This document shows, piece by piece, positions 43,889 to 54,683 of a stretch of 64,000 bases of DNA. The stretch spans positions 48,751 to 112,750 of the forward strand of contig NZ_FNRI01000010.1 in NCBI RefSeq assembly GCF_900107675.1. Direction: 5' to 3'. Numbering within the stretch: position 1 is the first letter of the stretch; the number at the start of each line of letters is the position of its first letter. The stretch comes from Alistipes timonensis JC136. GTDB taxonomy: Bacteria; Bacteroidota; Bacteroidia; Bacteroidales; Rikenellaceae. The notes beneath the pieces are model-generated. The model saw nothing but the letters and a program-made list of their open reading frames with translations, made no database searches and was not told where the DNA came from. Position numbers and translations under genes: made by a program.

Positions 43889-44197
43889 CTATATGACGGC
43901 AATGAGCGAGCCTATCGCCCCTACCACAACAATTAAAATAATCAGCGCAATACACGACATTACCAGTCCGGCAATCGCCAAACCGCGCGGAGCTCGAAAA
44001 ATGCCCACGAACGAGAATATCAGTCCCAACAGCCACAACACCCAGCCCAAACCGGGGACCCAGCTGAAAATCAATCCGAGTAAAGCCAACACAAAACCGG
44101 CGGTGCCCAATCCATTGGAGCGTTTTCTCTCCGATTGATTGACGATAATCGTCTGTCCTCCACGATCATCGGAGTAAACCTTCTTTTCTTTTTCCAT
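43889..44197 (-). CDS. Small membrane protein, DUF4190-like
   Basis: A 102-residue protein. The start is the ATG at 44197 (MEKEKKVYSDDRGGQTIIVN). A basic N-terminus of about 28 residues is followed by three hydrophobic segments: GTAGFVLALLGLIFSWVP, GWVLWLLGLIFSFVGIF and LAIAGLVMSCIALIILIVVV. The repeated G-x-L-x-L-G pattern resembles DUF4190-type small membrane proteins. The function is unknown. The open frame continues upstream but loses all coding character there. Its end faces aspS across a shared terminator. Confidence 0.75.
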   Translation of the reverse strand: MEKEKKVYSDDRGGQTIIVNQSERKRSNGLGTAGFVLALLGLIFSWVPGLGWVLWLLGLIFSFVGIFRAPRGLAIAGLVMSCIALIILIVVVGAIGSLIAVI

Positions 44198-44513
44198 AAA
44201 TACATTCGATTTTTTCCGCCACCCGCACCCCGGCGGCATAAATAAAAAAGAAAGCGTGGTGCCGAAGCCCATTTCAGAATCGTAGGTCGTAGGATACCTT
44301 TGGGTATAAAATAAGCGACAGCTCCCACGCCTATACCCGCAGAATACGGATACGACGCGGCAAGATGTTTGCCTACTCCCAACCCAAGTGAATTTCCTAC
44401 GTTCACGATTCGGGAACAGACTTACACTTTCCGTGTTTGTCAGTATGTCCGACAAATATAGAATTAATTTTTGAAAAATTCCTATCTTTGCTCTTATTAA
44501 TATCGAACCTGCC
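44198..44513. other. Intergenic gap before rarA
   Basis: A 316-bp gap between two divergent genes. TATCTTTG at 44483-44490 is a good -7 box for rarA, 24 bp before its ATG; a TTTTTG (44468-44473) is too close to serve as -33. I see nothing else with confidence. Confidence 0.5.
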
Positions 44514-45788
44514 ATGTCCGCACCTTTAGCCGAACGCCTGCGCCCCCGCACGATAGACGAATATATCGGGCAGGAGCACCTCGTGGGTAAAAACGGAGTG
44601 TTCCGGAAGTTCTTCGAGACGGGCAACGTCCCGTCGTTCATCCTCTGGGGACCTCCGGGCGTGGGCAAGACCACGCTGGCCAAGATCGTCGCCACACAGC
44701 TCGAACGCCCCTTCTTCACCCTCTCGGCCGTCACGTCGGGCGTGAAGGACGTGCGCGAGGTGATCGAGTCGGCGCGCAAGCAGCGCTTCTTCGACCAGCG
44801 CCCGCCGTTCCTGTTCATCGACGAGATACACCGTTTCAACAAGTCGCAGCAGGATTCGCTGCTGGGGGCCGTCGAACAGGGCGTCGTCACGCTGATCGGC
44901 GCCACCACGGAAAACCCCTCGTTCGAGGTGATCTCCCCGCTGTTGAGCCGCTGTCAGGTCTACATCCTCAAATCGCTCGAAGACAAGGACCTGCAAGTGC
45001 TGCTCGACCGTGCCCTGACGACCGACACCGAGCTGAAAGAACGCGACATCGAGGTCACGGAAACCGGCGCGCTGTTCAAATTCTCGGGCGGCGACGCGCG
45101 CAAGCTCCTGAACATCCTCGACATCGTCGTCGGAGCCACGGACGGCAAGGTGACGATCTCCGACCAGTATGTCACCGACTGCCTTCAGCAGAATATCGCC
45201 CTCTACGACAAAAACGGCGAACAGCATTACGACGTCATTTCGGCCTTTATCAAATCGGTCCGGGGCAGCGACCCCAACGCCGCGATCTACTACCTCGCAC
45301 GGATGCTCGCGGGCGGCGAGGAGCCGCGGTTCCTGGCGCGGCGGCTGGTGATCCTGGCCTCGGAGGATATCGGGCTGGCGAATCCCAACGCCCTGCTGCT
45401 GGCCAACGCGTGCTTCGACACGGTGCACAAGATCGGCATGCCCGAGGCGCGCATCACGCTGGCCGAGACGACGATCTACCTGGCCACCAGCCCCAAGAGC
45501 AACTCGGCCTACATGGCCATCAACAAAGCCATGGCGCTGGTCGAGCACGACACGACGAACCGTCCGGTGCCGCTGCACCTGCGCAACGCCCCGACGAAGC
45601 TGATGGACAAGGCGGGCTACGGCAAAGGATATAAATATGCCCACGACTACGCAGGGCATTTCGCCGAAATAGAATTCCTGCCGGAATCGCTCTCGGGGAC
45701 AAAATTCTACGAACCCGACACCCAGAACGCCACCGAAGCGAAGATCGCCGAACGGATGGCGCAGCTCTGGAAAGACAAATACAAGTAA
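44514..45788 (+). CDS. rarA: Replication-associated recombination protein A (RarA/MgsA AAA+ ATPase)
   Basis: A 424-residue AAA+ ATPase of the RarA/MgsA/WRNIP1 family that acts at stalled replication forks. The N-terminus is MSAPLAERLRPRTIDEYIGQ. Walker A is WGPPGVGKTTLAK, Walker B FLFIDEIHRFNKSQQDSLLG, sensor 1 LIGATTENPSFEVISPLLSR. The C-terminal half has the family signature YYLARMLAGGEEPRFLARRL and VILASEDIGLANPNAL, ending with KYAHDYAGHFAEIEFLPESL. The length is as expected. Confidence 0.95.
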   Translation: MSAPLAERLRPRTIDEYIGQEHLVGKNGVFRKFFETGNVPSFILWGPPGVGKTTLAKIVATQLERPFFTLSAVTSGVKDVREVIESARKQRFFDQRPPFLFIDEIHRFNKSQQDSLLGAVEQGVVTLIGATTENPSFEVISPLLSRCQVYILKSLEDKDLQVLLDRALTTDTELKERDIEVTETGALFKFSGGDARKLLNILDIVVGATDGKVTISDQYVTDCLQQNIALYDKNGEQHYDVISAFIKSVRGSDPNAAIYYLARMLAGGEEPRFLARRLVILASEDIGLANPNALLLANACFDTVHKIGMPEARITLAETTIYLATSPKSNSAYMAINKAMALVEHDTTNRPVPLHLRNAPTKLMDKAGYGKGYKYAHDYAGHFAEIEFLPESLSGTKFYEPDTQNATEAKIAERMAQLWKDKYK

Positions 45789-45795
45789 ACGAGAA

Positions 45796-45818
45796 CGGTC
45801 CGCCTTTTGGGCGGACCG
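45796..45818. terminator. Terminator between rarA and the convergent lipoprotein gene
   Basis: CGGTCCGCC, a five-base loop, GGCGGACCG is a perfect 9-bp stem 8 bp after the rarA stop and 23 bp after the convergent gene's stop; probably bidirectional. Confidence 0.75.
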
Positions 45819-45840
45819 CTTCAGTTTCGGGATCATCCAA

Positions 45841-47337
45841 TCAGAATGTCCTTACGGCACGCATCCGGTTGGTCGCACCGACTTTCGGTATAACACAGAA
45901 ACAACCGTTGTATTTGAGCCCGCCCGCTTCATACTGGAAACAGAGCATCCATGCGGATTTACCGTCCCCATTCTCCCAAGTGGACGAGAGACGTCCATAC
46001 AGATTGAGCGTCGTTCCTTTCGCCTCGACCTTTTGCTTAAATGCGGTACGGGCGGCAGAAGTCTCCTCCCAACCCGGCATGACCGTTTTATCAGCCGTAT
46101 AGTTCCACGTCCTCTTAACCTCTGCCCAATCCAGACCGCTCATCGCTGCACACAGCTCGGCCAGCTCCGGACGCGACGGCGCATACCATGCTCCGTCCGG
46201 ATTTCCGTTGTTGAGCGTATTATATATCCAATAAAACCCTTTGTAGGTATCGGCAAACCCCGGTTCATCCTTGTACTTGTCAATGAGACTACGGGTTACC
46301 AAACGGCTGTCCTCCGGTTCGACGCGCATCCCGGCTACTCCCGCAGTCGCTTCCGAGACCTGGGCGCCCCAGTTTCCGGCCTGCTCAGTCAGCGACAGCA
46401 TTTTTCCATGCAAACCTCCGTCCGAAACCGAGAAAACGATCCCTACGGGAGCGTCGTCATCGGGCCAGTAGTCCGCTATCTGATAGAGATTCCGCTGACA
46501 GGCGACCACCGGAAGGCGCACCACGGTGGAAGCTGCGAAGGTCTTGGCGGAGGTGGTCTTCTGAACCATCGTCTCCACCCCGTCCACGGAGACGGTAAAG
46601 ACGGCGTCGCAGGGAGTTGCCGAGCCTTCTACCGCAATGTAAAATGCCGACTCCGCCGCAGAAAGCGTCACGCCGTCGGGACACGAAAGCGTGTAACTCG
46701 CCGTCGCCCCGCCCGAAGGCGTCAGGTCCAGACGCACCGAAGTCACCCTTTCGCCGTCGCCCGTCAGCCGAAGGCAGGCGACTGACACCAGGCTCCCGAA
46801 GACGATCGGCTCGCCGGGATTGCCCACCTCGGCCCGCATGACATGGGCCGCGGGATCGAAACTGCCGGGAGTATAGGTCTGCACCGCAGGCACGGCGAAA
46901 TTCGTCCCGGCCAGCTCCGCGGGGTAATAAATCTCAGCAATGGCCGACGGAGGCGTCTGACCGCCGTCATAGGCAAACGTGCCGCTGCCGGAACCTCCCG
47001 GGCCGACCAGTTTATAGGCGTGCCCGGCAGCGTGCTCCCCGACCGTCTCGTAAGCGACAATCCGGTCCTCCGCATCCCAGAACACGGGAAGTTTTCCGCC
47101 GGCTTCGTCGCCGAACGACGCCCGGGTCCCGGGTGCGCCGAGCTCCGCCATACCGACGGTCAGCGTACGGATACCCTCCCCGAGCGCGGGAGTATCGGGA
47201 TTCCCGGCGTCGGGCGCCCCGTTCATTTCATCGAATCCGTCCCCGGAACAACCCGGACACACCAGGGCGCACACCAGGGCCGCACCTGCAAGGAAAGTCA
47301 GTTTTTTCATGGCTGTCGTGTTCATCGGGTTTACCAT
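45841..47337 (-). CDS. Fimbrillin-like lipoprotein with C-terminal FISUMP/DUF1566-like domain
   Basis: A 498-residue putative lipoprotein. The signal MKKLTFLAGAALVCALVCPG with lipobox VCPGC begins at 47310, but the ATG at 47337 overlaps the stop of the small gene upstream (ATGGTAA), which suggests coupled translation and an extended N-terminus. The stretch GTRASFGDEAGGKLPVFWDA with EDRIVAYETV is typical of fimbrillin-family lipoproteins. The last 200 residues carry IVFSVSDGGLHGKMLSLTEQ, WYAPSRPELAELCAAMSGLD and NRMRAVRTF, a FISUMP or DUF1566-like fold. It is probably a surface protein; the ligand is unknown. Confidence 0.75.
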   Translation of the reverse strand: MVNPMNTTAMKKLTFLAGAALVCALVCPGCSGDGFDEMNGAPDAGNPDTPALGEGIRTLTVGMAELGAPGTRASFGDEAGGKLPVFWDAEDRIVAYETVGEHAAGHAYKLVGPGGSGSGTFAYDGGQTPPSAIAEIYYPAELAGTNFAVPAVQTYTPGSFDPAAHVMRAEVGNPGEPIVFGSLVSVACLRLTGDGERVTSVRLDLTPSGGATASYTLSCPDGVTLSAAESAFYIAVEGSATPCDAVFTVSVDGVETMVQKTTSAKTFAASTVVRLPVVACQRNLYQIADYWPDDDAPVGIVFSVSDGGLHGKMLSLTEQAGNWGAQVSEATAGVAGMRVEPEDSRLVTRSLIDKYKDEPGFADTYKGFYWIYNTLNNGNPDGAWYAPSRPELAELCAAMSGLDWAEVKRTWNYTADKTVMPGWEETSAARTAFKQKVEAKGTTLNLYGRLSSTWENGDGKSAWMLCFQYEAGGLKYNGCFCVIPKVGATNRMRAVRTF

Positions 47338-47492
47338 TGGTCTTCGTCCACGACGCCGAGCTCGGGAAGCGTCAGGTCATCGTAATCGGCGGATGCGGCG
47401 AAACCGCGCTCCACGGCCACCTCTGCGATCGTAACGGCAGGAGCCGCATATCGGTCCCCCGAGGCATGGGGTGGGGTCAATCTGTACTGCAT
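47331..47492 (-). CDS. Small protein of 53 residues upstream of the fimbrillin-like lipoprotein
   Basis: A short frame, MQYRLTPPHASGDRYAAPAV then TIAEVAVERGFAASADYDDL and TLPELGVVDEDQW, ending exactly where the lipoprotein gene begins (the two overlap by seven bases, ATGGTAA). The composition is acidic at the end and hydrophobic in the middle (AVTIAEVAVERGFAAS), a pattern I associate with short proteins that precede surface-lipoprotein genes in Bacteroidales. The function is not known. The tight overlap and the conserved-looking tail support real translation; there is no family match I can claim. Confidence 0.6.
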   Translation of the reverse strand: MQYRLTPPHASGDRYAAPAVTIAEVAVERGFAASADYDDLTLPELGVVDEDQW

Positions 47493-47606
47493 AAGGCTGA
47501 AGTTTTAGGTATACGGACAAATTTAGGGAAGCCGCCGGAGGCGGGTTAAAACAATCGTACATTAAATTGAAACGATCATACATATATCCGAATGCCGAAA
47601 AATCGT

Positions 47607-47614
47607 TACCTTTG
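47607..47614 (+). promoter_or_regulatory. -7 box before the phosphoesterase gene
   Basis: TACCTTTG matches TAnnTTTG 16 bp before the ATG at 47630. No TTG at a 19-20 bp spacing is visible. Confidence 0.45.
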
Positions 47615-47629
47615 CCCAAAACGAACCCC

Positions 47630-48124
47630 ATGAAACGCATCGGTATCCTGTCCGACACCCACGGCACCTTCGACGAAACCCTGATGAATTTCTTCCGGGA
47701 GGTCGATGAAATCTGGCATGCGGGCGACATCGGATCGATCGAGCTGGCCGACCGGATCGCCGCCTTCAAACCGCTGAAAGCCGTGAGCGGCAACATCGAC
47801 GGCGGCATGACACGCCGCGTCTACCCCCAGTTCCTCTCGTTCGAATGCGAGGGCGTCCGGGTGCTGATGACCCACATCGGAGGCTATCCGCGCCGCTACG
47901 ATCCGCGCGCCGTGGCCAAAATCCAGTCCGTGCGCCCGAAGCTCTTCATCTCCGGGCACTCCCACATCCTCAAAGTGGCCTACGACCCCGTTTACGACCT
48001 GCTGGCAGTCAATCCCGGAGCCGCCGGAGAGTTCGGGTTCCACAAGGTCCGCACCGCCGTCCGGCTGGTGATCGACGGCGCGGAAATGCGTGACATGGAG
48101 GTCGGCGAATGGCCGCGAAAATAG
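47630..48124 (+). CDS. YfcE/MJ0936-type metallophosphoesterase
   Basis: A 164-residue calcineurin-like phosphodiesterase. The start ATG at 47630 gives MKRIGILSDTHGTFDETLMN; the frame is open 21 codons further but without family similarity. Metal-binding motifs in order are SDTHG, WHAGDIGS, SGNIDGG, MTHIGGY and SGHSHILK, ending with NPGAAGEFGFHKVRTAVRLV. The family acts on phosphodiesters with two metal ions; the physiological substrate is unknown. It stands alone. Confidence 0.9.
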   Translation: MKRIGILSDTHGTFDETLMNFFREVDEIWHAGDIGSIELADRIAAFKPLKAVSGNIDGGMTRRVYPQFLSFECEGVRVLMTHIGGYPRRYDPRAVAKIQSVRPKLFISGHSHILKVAYDPVYDLLAVNPGAAGEFGFHKVRTAVRLVIDGAEMRDMEVGEWPRK

Positions 48125-48516
48125 AAAAATCGGATTTTCCGTGAGCGGAAAGAGCTAATTTACCCCGGCTTTTTCAGCTACCTTCCTACCTGAATGCAAT
48201 TTATATACCCCAAAAAGCCGGAAACATACACCGGACGGACATCACTGATAACCAGAGTAATAAATAACGCATTCCGCCGGGACACCCCACAAAACGGCCC
48301 TGACTGAACACTTTCGGTCATCAAAAACCCAATACCGTCCATAATCGGCTGATAAACAGCTTACAGCCCCAGTCCTTAGGGTCGGAGCGGAAGGGCCCGA
48401 AACACGGAACATCCTAATAATCAACAGCGGCAGTTCGCACACCGAACAAAAACGCTCTCGCAATAATCACATACGCTTCGCCGTTAGTATAGCGAATTCA
48501 TTAACGACGACGCAAC
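48125..48516. other. Long leader region before clpC
   Basis: About 390 bp with no supported gene. CCGGCTTTTT (48165-48174) and AAAAAGCCGG (48212-48221) are perfect inverted copies 37 bp apart. They could close a structured loop or act as a terminator for the phosphoesterase gene. I could not place a clear promoter for clpC. Confidence 0.5.
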
Positions 48517-50970
<2,454 letters not shown>

Positions 50971-50987
50971 CCCGCATCGTGACTCCC

Positions 50988-51020
50988 CAGGGAGGCAGGG
51001 AAATGTTCCCTGTCTCCCTG
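50988..51020 (+). terminator. Terminator after clpC
   Basis: CAGGGAG-G-CAGGGAA, three bases, TTCCCTG-T-CTCCCTG followed by TTTTTC is a long near-perfect stem with a U tract. Confidence 0.88.
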
Positions 51021-51121
51021 TTTTTCGGTCTTCCCGCGATCATTTTCGACGAAAAATAGGGCTGTTTTTTATATTTATTGTTAAATTTGCAAAATTCTTC
51101 AAACGCCTTTTTGAAACCGTT

Positions 51122-53173
51122 ATGCGCCCGATTATCTCGAAGGCCCTCTCCGGGGCCGTATTCCTGACAATCTGCGCCGCCCTGACGGCGCATTCCGCAT
51201 CCCCGGCAACCGACAGTCTGCAAACGGCGCTTTCCGGCGCCCGCACCGCAGACGAACGGGAACAGATTTACGTTCAACTGGCCGACCTCAGCACCGACAG
51301 CTTTGAAACAGCCGTCTCCTTTTGGGAGAAGGCGCTCGCCGAAGCCCGCGAGGCCGGCGACGACTACGGCTGCCGCGAAGCCTTGGACCGGCTCGTGCAA
51401 AACCTGGCATCCCGGGAGCCCGAACGGGCCCTGGAATATGTCCGCCTGGCCGACAGCCTCCTTCCCGAACCCCGCCACGCCCTGTTCCGCGCATCGCTCA
51501 ACACCTGCTGGCTCTGGAAACAGATGATCGCCGCCAATTCGTTCGAAGCGACGGATCACACGCTGGCGAAACTCCGGGAAAAGAAACCGGGCGACCTCAC
51601 GCCCGAAGAGCTGATCGAAATGGAATTTCTGACGGGACTTTCGATCGACTATCAGTCGATCGCCGCCGAGGCCTACGGCAACATTCCGTATGCGATTCCC
51701 TATGTGGAACAGGCGCTCGAAAAGCTCGAAAAATACCCGCTCGACGAGCGCGTCCATTTCGAAAAACTCTGCCGCGAGGAGCTCAGCGACCTCTATTCAT
51801 ACGCCGAAGACAGGCGGGCGGCCCGCGAACTCGAAAAATGCCTCGCCCTGCACCGTGCGTGGCTAGCGATGGACACCCGTTTCGACCGCCCCCACCGCGA
51901 CACGACGGAATACCCGATGCGGATTTACGGCAAGATGGTCTTCCTGCTCGACCTCATTCCGCGGGAACAGCTCTCCGAATATTACGACAAATGCATGCGG
52001 CTGGCCCGGGAGCGGAACGACCGCGAGGAGATTTACAGGACCAGCGCCCGCTATTACCAATGCACAGGCGACAACGAACGGGCCGCGGCCTATGTGGATT
52101 CGGTGCTGACCTACTATGCCCAAACCGGCAAAAAGGCGGACCTCGGCTCCATCTACATGGCGCAGTCGCACATGTATGAAGCGGCCGGCAATTACGAAAA
52201 GGCGCTCAAAGCCGTGCGGGAGGGCAACGAATACCGCTATCACAACCGCATGGACGAAGCGCAGCGGAACCTGGCCGAGATGCAGACCTTGCTCAACGTC
52301 GACCGCCTCGAGCTCGAAAAGGCCCGGCTGGCGATGCGCAACAAACGTCACCTGCTCATCGCCAGCGGCATCGTCCTGCTGCTTCTGGCCGGTTGGGGCG
52401 TCTATCTGGGCATCATGGTCCGGCGGCTGAAACGGGCGAAACGGCTGTCGCACGCCGCCCACGAGGAGGCGCAGCGCCAGAGCTGCCGCGCCCAGGAGAG
52501 CGAGAAGATGAAGACGGCGTTCATCAACTCGATGTGCCACGAGATACGCACGCCCCTGAACGCCATCAACGGTTTTTCGGAACTGATGCTGACCGAGGAA
52601 GACCCCGCAACCCGGCATCTGTATCAGGAAGAGATACGGAAAAGCACCGCGTCCCTGACATCGCTGCTCGAAAACATGCTGGAACTCTCGAAACTCATCA
52701 GCACCGAGGAACTCCTTCCGCTGGCCGAGACCGACGTCTGCCTGATCTGCGCCGAACGGCTGGAACTGCAAAAGGCGCTGAACGCAAATCCATCCGTAGA
52801 ATATAGTTTCGAGTCGATAGAGGGGGGGGGTTCATGCGTCGTGCCGACCAATGCGGTCTACCTGACGCGCGTCATCGACAACCTGTTGCAGAACGCGGCC
52901 AAATTCACCGCCGCAGGGCGCGTCACCCTCGCCTGCCACGACGACCGGACGAACCGCATGCTGCGCATCAGCGTCAGCGACACGGGCATCGGCATCCCGC
53001 CCGAAAAACGGGAGTGGGTCTTCGAACGCTTCACCAAGGTCGATCCCTTCAAACCCGGAACGGGCATCGGGCTCTACCTCTGCCGGCTGGTGGTCACCCG
53101 CCTGGGCGGCGACATCCACGTCTGCCCCGAGTACGAGGGAGGCTGCTGTATCCGCATCAGCCTGCCCTACTGA
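51122..53173 (+). CDS. TPR-containing membrane sensor histidine kinase
   Basis: A 683-residue sensor kinase. It has a signal sequence (LSGAVFLTICAALTAHSASP), TPR repeats through about residue 400 in the periplasm, one membrane helix (LLIASGIVLLLLAGWGVYLG, about 410-430), then a HisKA domain with the phosphorylated His in KTAFINSMCHEIRTPLNAIN. The ATPase domain has RVIDNLLQNAAKFTAAGR (N box), SVSDTGIGIPPEKREWVFER (G1 and F boxes) and GTGIGLYLCRLVV (G2). No receiver domain is attached and no response regulator gene lies nearby, so its partner is elsewhere. A run of nine G at 52822-52830 codes EGGGS, in frame, between HisKA and the N box. Confidence 0.9.
   Translation: MRPIISKALSGAVFLTICAALTAHSASPATDSLQTALSGARTADEREQIYVQLADLSTDSFETAVSFWEKALAEAREAGDDYGCREALDRLVQNLASREPERALEYVRLADSLLPEPRHALFRASLNTCWLWKQMIAANSFEATDHTLAKLREKKPGDLTPEELIEMEFLTGLSIDYQSIAAEAYGNIPYAIPYVEQALEKLEKYPLDERVHFEKLCREELSDLYSYAEDRRAARELEKCLALHRAWLAMDTRFDRPHRDTTEYPMRIYGKMVFLLDLIPREQLSEYYDKCMRLARERNDREEIYRTSARYYQCTGDNERAAAYVDSVLTYYAQTGKKADLGSIYMAQSHMYEAAGNYEKALKAVREGNEYRYHNRMDEAQRNLAEMQTLLNVDRLELEKARLAMRNKRHLLIASGIVLLLLAGWGVYLGIMVRRLKRAKRLSHAAHEEAQRQSCRAQESEKMKTAFINSMCHEIRTPLNAINGFSELMLTEEDPATRHLYQEEIRKSTASLTSLLENMLELSKLISTEELLPLAETDVCLICAERLELQKALNANPSVEYSFESIEGGGSCVVPTNAVYLTRVIDNLLQNAAKFTAAGRVTLACHDDRTNRMLRISVSDTGIGIPPEKREWVFERFTKVDPFKPGTGIGLYLCRLVVTRLGGDIHVCPEYEGGCCIRISLPY
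52822..52830 (+). repeat. Poly-G(9) tract inside the histidine kinase gene
   Basis: Nine consecutive G, in frame, between the HisKA and ATPase domains. A change of one base would remove the whole ATPase domain. Confidence 0.8.
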
Positions 53174-53236
53174 TCCCCGGCACAGACCTTTCCGCGCCCT
53201 TCCGACGGTTTTTACGCCCCGGGAGGGCGCGTTCGA

Positions 53237-53266
53237 TTGCATTCCCGCCGGAAATACCTATCTTTG
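53237..53266 (+). promoter_or_regulatory. Promoter of the second MATE gene
   Basis: TTG (53237-53239), 19 bp, TATCTTTG (53259-53266), 20 bp before the ATG at 53287. A full match to the Bacteroidetes consensus. Confidence 0.75.
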
Positions 53267-53286
53267 CACCTTAAAACCCGAATCGA

Positions 53287-54645
53287 ATGTACAGTTTCGC
53301 GACATACAAAGACCAGTACAAGGCCAACCTGAAACTGGCGCTGCCCGTGGTGCTCACGCAGTTGGGGCAAATACTGACGCAGGTAGCCGACAACCTGATG
53401 GTCGGCCGCTACGGCGGCGACGACCCCACGCCGCTGGCCGCCGTGTCGTTCGGCGGCGCGGTCTTCTTCATCCTCTTCATCGCCGCCATCGGCATCGCGC
53501 TCGGCATGACGCCCCTCGTGGGCGAACTCTACGCCCAGGGCGACCGCGAAAAATCGGCGGGCCTGCTGCAGAACGGCATTCTCTTCTACGGGGCGCTGGG
53601 CCTGGCGATGGCCGTCGTGCAGTATGCCGCCATCCCGCTGCTGTACCACCTCGGCCAGCCCGCCGAAGTGGTCGACATGGCCATTCCCTACTACAAGATG
53701 CTGGTTTACAGCATGCCTTTCATCATGCTGTTCTTCACCTTCAAACAGTTTCTCGAGGGCGTGGGCAACACCAAAGTCGAAATGGCGGTCACGATCGTCG
53801 CCAACCTGGCGAACATCGGTTTCAACTGGGTTTTCATCTACGGCCGCTACGGATTCCCCGAGATGGGCGCCGAAGGTGCGGGCCTCGGTACGCTGATGTC
53901 GCGCATCATCGCCCCGATCCTGATGGTCGCCTACTTCTACAGCCGCCACAAATACCGCGCATATCTCGACGGATTCTCACCCCGCAACTACTCGTGGGCC
54001 ACGGTCAGGAAGCTGCTGCACATGGGCCTGCCGATCTCGCTGCAGATGTTCCTCGAAGCCTCGGCCTTCGTCGGCACGGGGATCATGATGGGATGGTTCA
54101 ACAAGGAGACCATGAGCGCCAACCAGATCGCCACGACCATCGGCAACTGCGCCTTCATGATCGTCATGTCGATCGGCGCCGCCACCACCATCCGCGTATC
54201 GCACTGCTACGGGGCGCGCAACATCGGCGAACTGTCGCTGGCGGCCAAGGCGTCGTACCACCTCGTGCTGGCGTGGAACGCTTTTGCGGCCATCGTCTTC
54301 ATCACGATGCGCAACATCATCCCGACCTTCTTCACCTCGAATGCCGAGGTGATCGCCATCGCCTCGCAGCTGATGGTCTTCGCCGCGCTCTACCAGCTTT
54401 CGGACGGCATTCAAAACGTCTCGGTGGGCATCCTGCGGGGTATTCAGGACGTGAAGATCATCATGCCCATCGCCTTCGTGTCGTACTGGCTGCTGAACCT
54501 CCCGGTGGGCTATCTCTTCGGCTTCACGATGGGCATGGGACCCTCGGGACTCTTCCTCGGCTTCTCGTTCGGACTCTCGGCCGCCGCCGCGATGATGATC
54601 CTGCGCATCCGCCGCAGCATACGCAAACTCTACGTGACAAAATAA
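53287..54645 (+). CDS. MATE family efflux transporter
   Basis: A 452-residue polytopic inner-membrane exporter of the NorM-like MATE group. Signature pieces are LALPVVLTQLGQILTQVADN, LMVGRYGGDDPTPLAAVSFG, FTFKQFLEGVGNTKVEMAVT and the second-half QMFLEASAFVGTGIMMGWFN followed by NQIATTIGNCAFMIVMSIGA. About twelve membrane helices are apparent. It is more NorM-like than the MATE gene at 932. It has its own consensus promoter. The ricT gene follows after 38 bp. The substrate is unknown. Confidence 0.92.
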   Translation: MYSFATYKDQYKANLKLALPVVLTQLGQILTQVADNLMVGRYGGDDPTPLAAVSFGGAVFFILFIAAIGIALGMTPLVGELYAQGDREKSAGLLQNGILFYGALGLAMAVVQYAAIPLLYHLGQPAEVVDMAIPYYKMLVYSMPFIMLFFTFKQFLEGVGNTKVEMAVTIVANLANIGFNWVFIYGRYGFPEMGAEGAGLGTLMSRIIAPILMVAYFYSRHKYRAYLDGFSPRNYSWATVRKLLHMGLPISLQMFLEASAFVGTGIMMGWFNKETMSANQIATTIGNCAFMIVMSIGAATTIRVSHCYGARNIGELSLAAKASYHLVLAWNAFAAIVFITMRNIIPTFFTSNAEVIAIASQLMVFAALYQLSDGIQNVSVGILRGIQDVKIIMPIAFVSYWLLNLPVGYLFGFTMGMGPSGLFLGFSFGLSAAAAMMILRIRRSIRKLYVTK

Positions 54646-54683
54646 AATATTTTTTCGTATCTTTACGCAAATTATACCCACCA

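Noticed and set aside
44071..44406. GTG-started 111-codon minus-strand frame upstream of the DUF4190-like gene
   Set aside because: The beginning (a glycine-rich stretch with one hydrophobic segment) is bacteriocin-like to the eye, but the frame then overlaps the small membrane-protein gene in another frame and ends without sense; support is too weak.
48242..48463. 73-codon minus-strand frame before clpC
   Set aside because: No start signal, family or composition support in an intergenic leader.
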